DNA of 64,000 nucleotides from positions 14,881,501 through 14,945,500 of the forward strand of contig NC_135137.1 in NCBI RefSeq assembly GCF_051014445.1, read 5' to 3'. Every line of letters starts with the position of its first letter. The first letter of the stretch is position 1. Below the pieces are notes generated by a model that worked only from the letters and a program-made list of their open reading frames with translations, was not told the DNA's origin and searched no databases. Source of the DNA: Colletes latitarsis (Eukaryota; Arthropoda; Insecta; Hymenoptera; Colletidae). The position numbers and the translations under genes were made by a program. This document shows positions 31,201 to 42,801 of this stretch, one piece after another.

Positions 31201-33662
31201 TGGGTTAGGTCTGGAATTTGCCCTCATCAGTCTCATACTTTCGCATTCTTCACATACTCCTTGAACAGATCCTGGGTTTTTTCGGGTTTGGATCACATAG
31301 TAATGTGGTACCACACTGAAATAGTCAATTAAACCTGGTCTCGATCAATGTTTTAGTGGATGACACATGTTAGGTCTGGGTTAGGTCTGTGATTCGCCCT
31401 CATAAGTCTCATACTTTCACATTCTACACATACTTCTCGAACAAATCCTCGGTTTTTTCTAGTTTGGATCACACAGTAATGTGGTACCATACTGAAACAG
31501 TCAATTAAACCTGGTCTCGATCAATATTTTAGAGGATAACGCATGTTAGGTCTGGGTTAGGTCTGTGATTTGCCCTCATAAGTCTCATACTTTCGTATTC
31601 TACACATACTTCTTGAACAGATCCTGGGTTTTTTCAGGTTTGCATCACATAGTAATGTGGTACCACACTGAAATAGTCAATTACACCTGGTCCCGATCAA
31701 TATTTTAGTGGATAACGCATGTTAGGTCTGGGTTAGGTCTGGGATTTGCCCTCATCAGTCTCATACTTTCGCATTCTTCACATACTCCTTGAACAGATCC
31801 TGGGTTTCTTCTGGTTTGGATCACATACTAATGTGGTACCACACTGAAACAGTCGATTAAACCGGGTTTTCATCAATATTTTAGAGGATAACGCATGCTG
31901 GGTCTAGGTCTGTGTTAGGTCTGGGATATGCCCTGATCAGTCTCATACTTTCGTATTTTTCACATACTTCTTGGACAGATCCTGGGCTTTTTCTGGTTTG
32001 CATCTCGTACTAATGTGGTACCACACTGAAAGAGTCAATTAATCCTGGCCTCGATCAATATTTTACAGGATAACACATTTTAGGTCAGGGTTAGGTCTGG
32101 GATTAGCCCTCATCAGACTCATACTTTCGCATTCTTCGCATACCTGCTGGCCAGATCCTGGGCTTTTTCAGGTTTGGATCTCGTACTAATGTGGTACCAC
32201 ACTGAAACAGTCGATTAAACCTGGTCTTGATAAATATTTTAGAGGATAACGCATGTTTGGTCTAGGACTGTGTTAGGTCTAGGATATGCCCACATCAGTC
32301 TCATACTTTCGCATTCTTCGCATACTTCTTGGACAGATCCTGGGTTTTTTCTGGTTTGGATCACATAGTAATGTGATACTACACTGAAACAGTCGATTAA
32401 ACCTGGTATTTGATCAATATTTTAGAGGATAACGCATGTTTGGTCTAGGTCTGGGTTACGTCTGGGATATGCCCTCATGAGTCTCATACTTTCGCATTCT
32501 TCACTTACTTCTTGAACAGATCCTGCGTTTTTTCTGGTTTGGATCACACAGTAATGTGGTGCCACAATGAAACAGTCAATTAGACCTGGTCTCGATCAAT
32601 ATTTTAGAGGGTAACGCATGTTAGGTCTGGGTTAGGTCTGGGATTTGCCCTCATCAGTCTCATACTTTCGCATTCTTCTCATACTCCTTGAACAGACCCT
32701 GGGTTTTTTCTGGTTTGGATCACATAGTAATGTGGTACCACACTGAAACAGTCAATTAATCCTGGTCTCGATCAATATTTTACAGGATAACGCATGTTAG
32801 GTCTGGGTTAGGTCTGTGATTTGCCCTCATAAGTCTCATACTTTCGTATTCTACACATACTTCTTGAACAGATCCTGGGTATTTTCTGGTTTGGATCACA
32901 TAGTAATGTGGTACAACACTGAAATAGTCAATTACACCTGGTCTCGATTAATATTTTAGTGGATAACGCATGCTAGGTCTGGGTTAGGTCTGGGATTTGC
33001 CCCCATCAGTCCCATACTATCGCATTATACACATACTTCTCGCACAGATCCTGGGTTTTTTCCGGTTTGGATCACATACTAATGTGGTACCACACTGAAA
33101 CAGTCGATTAAACCGGGTTTTCATCAATATTTTAGAGGATAACGCATGTTAGGTCTAGGTCTGTGTTAGGTCTGGGATATGCCCTCATCAGTCTCATACT
33201 TTCGCATTCTTCACATACTTCTGGGACAGATCCTGGGCTTTTTCAGGTTTGGATCTCGTACTAATGTGGTACCACACTGAAACAGTCAATGTAACCTGGT
33301 CTCGATCAATATTTTAGAGGATAACGCATGTTTGTTCTGGGTTAGGTCTGGGATTAGCCCTCATCAGACTCATACTTTCTTCATTCTTCTGATACTTGTT
33401 GGCCAGATCCTGGGCTTTTTCTGGTTTGGATCTCGTACTAATGTGGTACCACACTGAAACAGTCGATTAAACCTGGTTTTGATCAATATTTTAGAGGGTA
33501 ACGCATGTTTGGTCAAGGTCTGTGTTAGGTCTGGGATATGCCCACATGGGTCTCATACTTTCGCATTCCTCACATACTTCTTGAACAGATCCTGGGTTTT
33601 TTCTGGTTTGGATCACATAGTAATGTGGTACCACACTGAAACAGTCAATTAATCCTGGTCTC

Positions 33663-36600
33663 GATCAATATTTTAGAGGATAACGCATGTTTGGTCTAGG
33701 TCTGGGTTACGTCTGGGATATGCCCTCATGAGTCTCATACTTTCGCATTCTTCACTTACTTCTTGAACAGATCCTGCGTTTTTTCTGGTTTGGATCACAC
33801 AGTAATGTGGTGCCACAATGAAACAGTCAATTAGACCTGGTCTCGATCAATATTTTAGAGGGTAACGCATGTTAGGTCTGGGTTAGGTCTGGGATTTGCC
33901 CTCATCAGTCTCATACTTTCGCATTCTTCTCATACTCCTTGAACAGACCCTGGGTTTTTTCTGGTTTGGATCACATAGTAATGTGGTACCACACTGAAAC
34001 AGTCAATTAATCCTGGTCTCGATCAATATTTTACAGGATAACGCATGTTAGGTCTGGGTTAGGTCTGTGATTTGCCCTCATAAGTCTCATACTTTCGTAT
34101 TCTACACATACTTCTTGAACAGATCCTGGGTATTTTCTGGTTTGGATCACATAGTAATGTGGTACAACACTGAAATAGTCAATTACACCTGGTCTCGATT
34201 AATATTTTAGTGGATAACGCATGCTAGGTCTGGGTTAGGTCTGGGATTTGCCCCCATCAGTCCCATACTATCGCATTATACACATACTTCTCGCACAGAT
34301 CCTGGGTTTTTTCCGGTTTGGATCACATACTAATGTGGTACCACACTGAAACAGTCGATTAAACCGGGTTTTCATCAATATTTTAGAGGATAACGCATGT
34401 TAGGTCTAGGTCTGTGTTAGGTCTGGGATATGCCCTCATCAGTCGCATACTTTCGCATTCTTCACATACTTCTGGGACAGATCCTGGGCTTTTTCAGGTT
34501 TGGATCTCGTACTAATGTGGTACCACACTGAAACAGTCAATGTAACCTGGTCTCGATCAATATTTTAGAGGATAACGCATGTTTGTTCTGGGTTAGGTCT
34601 GGGATTAGCCCTCATCAGACTCATACTTTCTTCATTCTTCTCATACTTGTTGGCCAGATCCTGGGCTTTTTCTGGTTTGGATCTCGTACTAATGTGGTAC
34701 CACACTGAAACAGTCGATTAAACCTGGTTTTGATCAATATTTTAGAGGGTAACGCATGTTTGGTCAAGGTCTGTGTTAGGTCTGGGATATGCCCACATGG
34801 GTCTCATACTTTCGCATTCCTCACATACTTCTTGAACAGATCCTGGGTTTTTTCTGGTTTGGATCACATAGTAATGTGGTACCACACTGAAACAGTCAAT
34901 TAATCCTGGTCTCGATCAATATTTTACAGGATAACGCATGTTGGGTCGGGGTTAGGTCTGAGATTAGCCCTCATCAGACTCATACTTTCGCATTCTTCGC
35001 ATACTTGCTGGCCAGATCCTGGGCCTTTTCTGGTTTGGATCTCGTACTAATGTGGTACCACACTGAAACAGTCAATTTGACCTGGTCTCGATCAATATTT
35101 TAGAGGATAATGCAAGTTTGGTCTAGGTCTGTGTTGGGTCTGGGACATGCCCTCATCAGTCTCATACTTTCGCATTCTTCACATACTTCTTGGAAAGATC
35201 CTGGGTTTTTTCTGGTCTGGATCACATAGTAATGTGGTACCACACTGCAGGAGTCGATTAAACCTGGTTATGATCAATGTTTTAGAGGATAGCGCATGTT
35301 TGGTCTGGGTTTGGTCTGGGATTAGCCCTCATCAGACTCATACTTTCGCATTCTTCTCTTACTTGTTGGCCAGATCCTCGGTTTTTTCTGGTTTGCATCT
35401 CGTACTAATGTGGTACCACACTGAAATAGTCAATTACACCTGGTCTCGATCAATATTTTAGTGGATAACGCATGTTATGTCTGGGTTAGGTCTGTGATTC
35501 GCCCTCATAGGTCTCATACTTTCGCATTATTCACATACTTCTCGAACAGATCCTCGGTTTTTTCTAGTTTGGATCACATAGTAATGTGGTACCATACTGA
35601 AACAGTCAATTAAACCTGGTCTCGATCAATATTTTAGAGGATAACGCATGTTAGGTCTGGGTTTGGTCTGTGATTTGCCCTCATAAGTCTCATACTTTCG
35701 TATTCTACACATACTTCTTGAACAGATCCTGGATTTTTTCTGGTTTGGATCACATAGTAATCTGGTACCACACTGAAATAGTCAATTAAACCTGGTCTCG
35801 ATTAATATTTTAGTGGATAACGCATGCTAGGTCTGGGTTAGGTCTGGGATTTGCCCTCATCAGTCCCATACTTTCGCATTCTACACATACTTCTCGCACA
35901 GATCCGGGGCTTTTTCTGGTTTGGATCTCGTACTAATGTGGTACCACACTGAAACAGTCAAGTTAACCTGGTCTCGATCAATATTTTAGAGGATTACGCA
36001 TGTTAGGTCTGGGTTAGGCCTGGGATTAGCCCTCATCAGACTCATACTTTCGCATTCTTCTCATACTTTCTGGCCAGATCCTGGGTTTTTTCTGGTTTGG
36101 ATCACATACTAATGTGGTACCACACTGAAACAGTCGATTAAACCGGGTTTTCATCAATATTTTAGAGGATAACGCATGTTGGGTCTAGGTCTGTGTTAGG
36201 TCTGGGAGTAGGTGAGTAAGGGGAGTTCTGGACTGGGGGCTCCGAGGGTGGTGCGGGGTGGGGGGAGATGAGGGTGTGGGTGTGGGGGAGGGGGCCGGTG
36301 CGTCGGAATGGGGGAGGAGGTGCGGGGGAGGGGGAGATGTGGGGGAGGGGTGTGGGAGGGGGCCTGTGCGCCGGAGTGGGGGGGCTCGTGGTGGCTCCGT
36401 CGGGGGGGGGCATTCGGAGTGTGGGGTCGGTAACTATTACCGACAGTCGATAATTGGTATCTATGGTCGATAAAGAGGAGGTGGGGAAAGAAATTTGGAT
36501 CTCGTACTAATGTGGTACCACACTGAAACAGTCAATGTAACCTGGTCTCGATCAATATTTTAGAGGATAACGCATGTTTGTTCTGGGTTAGGTCTGGGAT

Positions 36601-39570
36601 TAGCCCTCATCAGACTCATACTTTCTTCATTCTTCTCATTCTTGTTGGCCAGATCCTGGGCTTTTTCTGGTTTGGATCTCGTACTAATGCGGTACCACAC
36701 TGAAACAGTCGATTAAACCTGGTTTTGATCAATATTTTAGAGGGTAACGCATGTTTGGTCTGGGTTTGGTCTGTGATTTGCCCTCATAAGTCTCATACTT
36801 TCATATTCTACACATACTCCTTGAACAGATCCTGGATTTTTTCTGGTTTGGATCACACAGTAATGTGGTACCACACTGAAATAGTCAATTAAACCTGGTC
36901 TCGATTAATATTTTAGTGGATAACGCATGCTAGGTCTGTGTTAGGTCTGGGATATGCCCTCATCAGTCTCATACTTTCGCATTCTTCACATACTTCTTGG
37001 TCAGATCCTGGGCTTTTCCTGGTTTGGATCCCATACTAATGTGGTACCACACTGAAACAGTCGATTAAACCTGGTCTTGATCAATATTTTACAGGATAAC
37101 GCATGCTTGGTCTAGGTCTGTGTTAGGTCTGGGATATGCCCACATCGGTCTCATACTTTCGCATTATTCACATACTTCTCGGACAGATCCTCGGTTTTTT
37201 CTAGTTTGGATCACATAGTAATGTGGTACCACACAGAAATAGTCAATTAAACCTGGACTCGATCAATGTTTTAGTGGATAACGCATGTTAGGTCTGGGTT
37301 AGGTCTGTGATTCGCCCTCATAAGTCACATACTTTCGCATTCTACACATACTTCTTGAACAGATCCTGGGTTTTTTCTGGTTTGGATCACATAGTAATGT
37401 GGTACCACACTGAAACAGTCAATTAAACCTGGTCTCGATCAATATTTTAGAGGATCACGCATGTTAGGTCTGGGTTAGGTCCGGGATTAGCCCTCATCAG
37501 ACTCATACTTTCGTATTCTTCTCATACTTGCTGGCCAGATCTGGGCTTTTTCTGGTTTGGATCTCGTACTAATGTGGTACCACACTGAAACAGTCGATTA
37601 AACCTGGTCTTGATAAATATTTTAGAGGATTGCGCATGTTAGGTCTGGGTTAGGTCTGGGATATGCCCTCAACAGTCTCATACTTTCGCATTCTTCACAT
37701 ACTTCTTGGACAGATCCTGGGCTTTTTCTGGTTTGGATCCCATACTAATGTGGTACCGCACTGAAACAGTCGATTAAACCTGGTCTTGATCAATATTTGA
37801 CAGGATAACACATGTTTGGTCTAGGTATGTGTTAGGTCTGGGATATGCCCACATCAGTCTCATTCTTTCGCATTCTTCACATAATTCTTGAACAGATCCT
37901 AGGTTTTTTCTGGTTTGGATCACACAGTAATGTGGTGCCACACTGAAACAGTCAATTAGACCTGGTCTCGATCAATATTTTAGAGGATAACGCATGTTAG
38001 GTCTGGGATAGGTTGGGATTAGCCCTCATCAGACTCATACTTTCGCATTCTTCTCATTCTTGCTGGCCAGATCCTGGGCTTTTTCTGGATTGGATCACAT
38101 AGTAATGTGGTACCACACAGAAACAGTCAATTAAACCTGGTCTCGATCAATATTTTAGAGGATAACGCATGTTAGGTCTGGGTTAGGTCTGTGATTTGGC
38201 CTCATAAGTCTCATACTTTCGTATTCTACACATACTTCTTGAACAGATCCTGGATTTTTTCTGGTTTGGATCACATAGTAATGTGGTACCACACTGAAAC
38301 AGTCAATTAAACCTGGTCTCGATCAATAGTTTAGAGGGTAACGCATGTTTGGTCTAGGTCTGTGTTAGGTCTGGGATATGCCCTCATCAGTTTCATACTT
38401 TCGCATTCTTCACATACTTCTTGGACAGATCCTGGGCTTTTTCTGGTTTGGATCCCATACTAATGTGGTACCACACTGAAACAGTCGATTAAACCTGGTC
38501 TTGATCAATATTTTACAGGATAACGCATGTTAGGTCTGGGTTAGGTCTGGGATATGCCATCATCAGTCTCATTCTTTCGCATTCTTCGCATACTTGCTGA
38601 CCAGATCCTGGGCTTTTTCTGGTTTGGTTCTCGTACTAATGTGGTACCACACTGAAACTGTCGATTAAACCTGGTCTTGATAAATATTTTAGAGGATAAC
38701 GCATGTTTGGTCTAGGTCTGTGTTAGGTCTAGGATATGCCCACATCAGTCTCATACTTTCACATTCTTCGCATACTTCTTGGACAGATCCTGGGTTTTTT
38801 CTGGTTTGGATCACATAGTAATGTGGTACCACACTGAAAGAGTCGATTAAACCTGGTCTTTGATCAATACATTAGAGGATAACGCATGTTTGGTCTAGGT
38901 CTGGGTTAGGTCTGGGATATGCCCTCAACAGTCTCATACTTTCGCATTCTTCACATACTTCTTGGACAGATCCTGGGCTTTTTCTGGTTTGGATCCCATA
39001 CTAATGTGGTAGCGCACTGAAACAGTCGATTAAACCTGGTCTTGATCAATATTTGACAGGGTAACGCATGTTTGGTCTAGGTCTGTGTTAGGTCTGGGAT
39101 ATGCCCACATCTGTCTCATACTTTCGCATTCTTCACATACTTCTTGAACAGGTCCTGGGTTTTTTCTGGTTTGGATCTCGTACTAATGTGGTACCACACT
39201 GAAACAGTCGATTAAACCTGGTCTTGATAAATATTTTAGAGGATAACGCATGTTAGGTCTGGGTTAGGTCTGGGATATGCCATCATCAGTCTCATTCTTT
39301 CGCAGTCTTCACATAATTCTTGATCAGATCCTAGGTTTTTTCTGGTTTGGATCACACAGTAATGTGGTGCCACACTGAAACAGTCAATTAGACCTGGTCT
39401 CGATCAATATTTTAGGGGGTAACGCATGTTAGGTCTGGGTTAGGTCTGGGATTTGCCCTGATCAGTCTCATACTTTCGCATTCTACACATTCGTCTCGCA
39501 CAGATCCTGGGTTTTTTCTGGTTTGGATCACATACTAATGTGGTACCACACTGAAACAGTCGATTAAACC
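33663..39570 (+). repeat. Dispersed satellite block, copy 2
   Basis: Second copy of the 5.9-kb block at 15889-21796. After 39570 the match jumps ahead by 358 bp (two monomers) in the other region and continues from 22155 to about 22916, matching 39571-40332 and including another Polinton-end island. The array is therefore a mosaic of blocks shuffled by unequal exchange. Confidence 0.86.
36207..36496 (+). mobile_element. Solo Polinton left-end fragment 4
   Basis: Copy of the fragment at 18433 (GGAATGGGGG, GATAATTGG subtype) carried along by the 17,774-bp-offset satellite block. Junctions are identical. Confidence 0.93.
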
Positions 39571-39632
39571 GGGTTTTCATCAATATTTTAGAGGATAACG
39601 CATGTTGGGTCTAGGTCTGTGTTAGGTCTGGG

Positions 39633-39922
39633 AGTAGGTGAGTAAGGGGAGTTCTGGACTGGGGGCTCCGAGGGTGGTGCGGGGGTGGGGGGAGATGAGG
39701 GTGAGGGTGTGGGGGAGGGGGCCAGTGCGTCGTAATGGGGGAGGAGGTGCGGGGGAGGGGGAGATGTGGGGGAGGGGTGTGGGAGGGGGCCTGTGCGCCG
39801 GAGTGGGGGGGCTCGTGGTGGGTCCGTCGGGGGGGGGCAGTCGGAGTGGGGGGTCGGTAACTATTACCGACAGTCGACAATTGGTATCTATGGTCGATAA
39901 AGAGGAGGTGGGGAAAGAAATT
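39633..39922 (+). mobile_element. Solo Polinton left-end fragment 5
   Basis: Same subtype as the fragment at 22217 with a few private changes (for example GGGGCCAGTGCG). It lies 2 kb upstream of the intact element end and shares its left satellite flank, which points to one founding insertion. Confidence 0.93.
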
Positions 39923-41632
39923 TGGATCTCGTACTAATGTGGTACCTCACTGAAACAGTCAATGTAACCTGGTCTCGATCAATATTTTAGAGGATAACGC
40001 ATGTTTGTTCTGGGTTAGGTCTGGGATTAGCCCTCATCAGACTCATACTTTCTTCATTCTTCTCATTCTTGTTGGCCAGATCCTGGGCTTTTTCTGGTTT
40101 GGATCTGGTACTAATGTGGTACCACGCTGAAACAGTCGATTAAACCTGGTTTTGATCAATATTTTAGAGGGTAACGCATGTTTGGTCTTGTTCTGTGTTA
40201 GGTCTGGGATATGCCCTCATCAGTCTCATACTTTCGCATTCTTCACATACTTCTTGGTCAGATCCTGGGCTTTTTCTGGTTTGGATCCCATACTAATGTG
40301 GTACCACACTGAAACAGTCGATTAAACCTGGTCTTGATCAATATTTTACAGGATAACGCATGCTTGGTCTAGGTCTGTGTTAGGTCTGGGATATGCCCAC
40401 ATCGGTCTCATACTTTCGCATTCTGCACATACTTCTTAAACAGATTCTGGGTTTTTTCTGGTTTTGATCACATAGTAATGTGGTACCACACAGAAATAGT
40501 CAATTAAACCTGGTCTCGATCAATGTTTTAGTGGATAACGCATGTTAGGTCTGGGTTAGGTCTGTGATTCGCCCTCATAAGTCACATACTTTCGCATTCT
40601 ACACATACTTCTCGAACAAATCCTCGGTTTTTTCTAGTTTGGATCACATAGTAATGTGGTACCATACTGAAACAGTCAATTAAACCTGGTCTCGATCAAT
40701 ATTTTAGAGGATAACGCATGTTAGGTCTGGGTTAGGTCTGTGATTCGCCCTCATAGGTCTCATACTTTCTCATTATTCACATACTTCTCGGACAGATCCT
40801 CGGTTTTTTCTAGTTTGGATCACATAGTAATGTGGTACCACACAGAAATAGTCAATTAAACCTGGTCTCGATCAATGTTTTAGTGGATAACGCATGTTAG
40901 GTCTGGGTTAGGTCTATGATTCGCCCTCATAAGTCACATACTTTCGCATTCTACACATACTTCTTGAACAGATCCTGGGTTTTTTCTGGTTTGGATCACA
41001 TAGTAATGTGGTACCACATTGAAATAGTCAATTACACCTGGTCTCGATCAATATTTTAGTGGATAACGCATGTTATGTCTGGGTTAGGTCTGTGATTCGC
41101 CCTCATAGGTCTCATACTTTCTCATTATTCACATACTTCTCGGACAGATCCTCGGTTTTTTCTAGTTTGGATCACATAGTAATGTGGTACCATACTGAAA
41201 CAGTCAATTAAACCTGGTCTCGATCAATATTTTAGAGGATAACGCATGTTAGGTCTGGGTTTGGTCTGTGATTTGCCCTCATAAGTCTCATACTTTCATA
41301 TTCTACACATACTTCTTGAACAGATCCTGGATTTTTTCTGGTTTGGATCACATAGTAATGTGGTACCATACTGAAACAGTCGATTAAACCTGGTCTCGAT
41401 CAATATTTTAGAGGATAACGCATGTTAGGTCTGGGTTAGGTCTGGGATTTGCCTTGATCAGTCTCATACTTTCGCATTCTACACATTCGTCTCGCACAGA
41501 TCCTGGGTTTTTTCTGGTTTGGATCACATACTAATGTGGTACCACACTGAAACAGTCGATTAAACCGGGTTTTCATCAATATTTTAGAGGATAACGCATG
41601 TTGGGTCTAGGTCTGTGTTAGGTCTGGGAGTA

Positions 41633-41638
41633 GGTGAG
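41633..41638. repeat. Target site duplication of Polinton (left)
   Basis: TCTGGG immediately before the element terminus AGTAGG; repeated at 61432-61437. Six bases is the length recalled as typical of Polintons. Confidence 0.9.
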
Positions 41639-41977
41639 TAAGGGGAGTTCTGGACTGGGGGCTCCGAGGGTGGTGCGGGGGAGGGGGAGATGAGGGTGAG
41701 GGTGTGGGGGAGGGGGCCGGTGCGTCGTAGTGGGGGAGGGGTTGCGGGGGAGGGGGAGATGTGGGGGAGGGGTGGGGGAGGGGGCCTGTGCGCCGGAGTG
41801 GGGGGGCTCGTTGTGGGTGCGTTGGGGGGGGGGCAGTCGGAGTGGGGGGTCGGTAACTATTACCGACAGTCGATAATTGGTATCTACGGTCGATAAAGAG
41901 GAGGTGGGGAAAGAAATTAGACATCTTTTGTCTATTTCGAAATTTTATTTCAGAAAAATTAGATACTGTTTTTATTT

Positions 41978-42707
41978 TTAATTATTAATAGCAGCATATA
42001 AAATGTTATCCAGCGCATATGCTAACAGCTCGCAATCTACAGGCGAATTTTTATCGTAATATTCACGAAGGATTTTGTCTGCATCACGTTTACGCATAAT
42101 ACTATTGCGTCTTAAAATATTTGTAAATTCTTGGTATTTCTCACCAACATAGTGCGCATTTTGGCATAGCCACGAATATGCATGCTCAATGCACTGTTCC
42201 AGTTCGAATAAAAACAATAGAGTTGTCGGTTTCATTTACATGCAAGCATCATGCAATTTCACTTGTACAATGTTCATATCATGCATTGCAACAACCGTAA
42301 GCACCAAATCACAAATTGATAACGATGTTGGAGAAGGAGCTGATAGCACATGTTGTTTGATGTCCTCGCGTTTCTGAATAAACACCATCCATGTTGAGTA
42401 AGACAGCAACAATTTATTTCCTCGAGTATCACCAAGTATAATTTCCACGGCGGATACAGGTCCTGCACCGATTGCAATATCCAAATACTTGTATGCTGTG
42501 GATGTGAGGGCAAACCTCCTTCCCAGTATATGAGGCGTTGGATGCTGTGTTTTGCTACTGTTACATGTAGAAAAGTAAATAAAGAATAAAAGGTAAGTAA
42601 TGACAATAAGTAATAACAATAAGAAAAAATGGATAAGAAAAAAATTGTGGTAATAATACTTACTCGTTACTTGTGCATGCTGTATCGTAAGGAATGCAAT
42701 AATTCAT
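41978..42707 (-). pseudogene. TIR gene of unknown function, left copy, broken by one stop
   Basis: Minus-strand copy of the gene at 60163-60892. The model is exon 1 at 42707-42664, a 106-nt intron at 42663-42558 (GTAAGT donor, ACAG acceptor) and exon 2 at 42557-41978. A TAA at 42238-42236 stands where the right copy has TAT, cutting the product in two; the downstream piece happens to begin with ATG. There is also an Ile-to-Asn difference near the end of exon 1 and a few other single-residue differences. A retrotransposon sits about 80 bp upstream of the ATG, so the promoter is probably separated as well. Confidence 0.75.
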
Positions 42708-42787
42708 TTTTTCAGAAAAAATTTGAACGTAGAATTCAATAGATAATGTTTCACGACGATACTATCAAACGAGTGTGAATATTGTGC

Positions 42788-42801
42788 AGCACTTAAATGC
42801 A
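42788..42801. repeat. Target duplication of R1-clade element (5' copy)
   Basis: AGCACTTAAATGCA, repeated at 46344-46357 after the poly(A). The first A could belong to the tail, so the length is 13 or 14 bp. Confidence 0.92.

Larger units (their letters stand above)
20330..31829 (+). repeat. Higher-order repeat: 5,750-bp tandem pair
   Basis: Block 20330-26079 is repeated at 26080-31829 with an exact 5,750-bp offset; boundaries are good to about 20 bp because they fall in the conserved TAATGTGGTACCACAC segment. Each unit includes one Polinton-end island (22217-22506 and 27967-28256). I noticed very few differences between the units, so the duplication is very recent or an assembly effect. Confidence 0.92.
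1..41638 (+). repeat. Satellite array, ~176-183 bp monomers (left part)
   Basis: Uninterrupted head-to-tail satellite, roughly 230 monomers. A typical monomer starts GATAACGCATG, runs through one or two TTAGGTCTGGG words, a pyrimidine-rich stretch (CTCATACTTTCGCATTC), GATCCTGGG-T(n)-CTGG, the 12-bp palindrome TGTGGTACCACA, and ends CGATCAATATTTTAGAG. The shortest consensus I counted is 176 bp; a 6-bp longer type has GGTCTAGGTCTGTGTTAGG in place of GGTCTGGGTTAGG, and a 1-bp longer type has CTTTCTTCATTC. Monomer types are interspersed and recur in longer blocks. Open frames of 60-120 codons here are by-products of the repeat, not genes. Five Polinton-end islands interrupt the array and are listed separately. 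Confidence 0.97.

Noticed and set aside
1..41638. CRISPR array or phage-like repeat
   Set aside because: Monomers are contiguous without unique spacers, and the context is eukaryotic.
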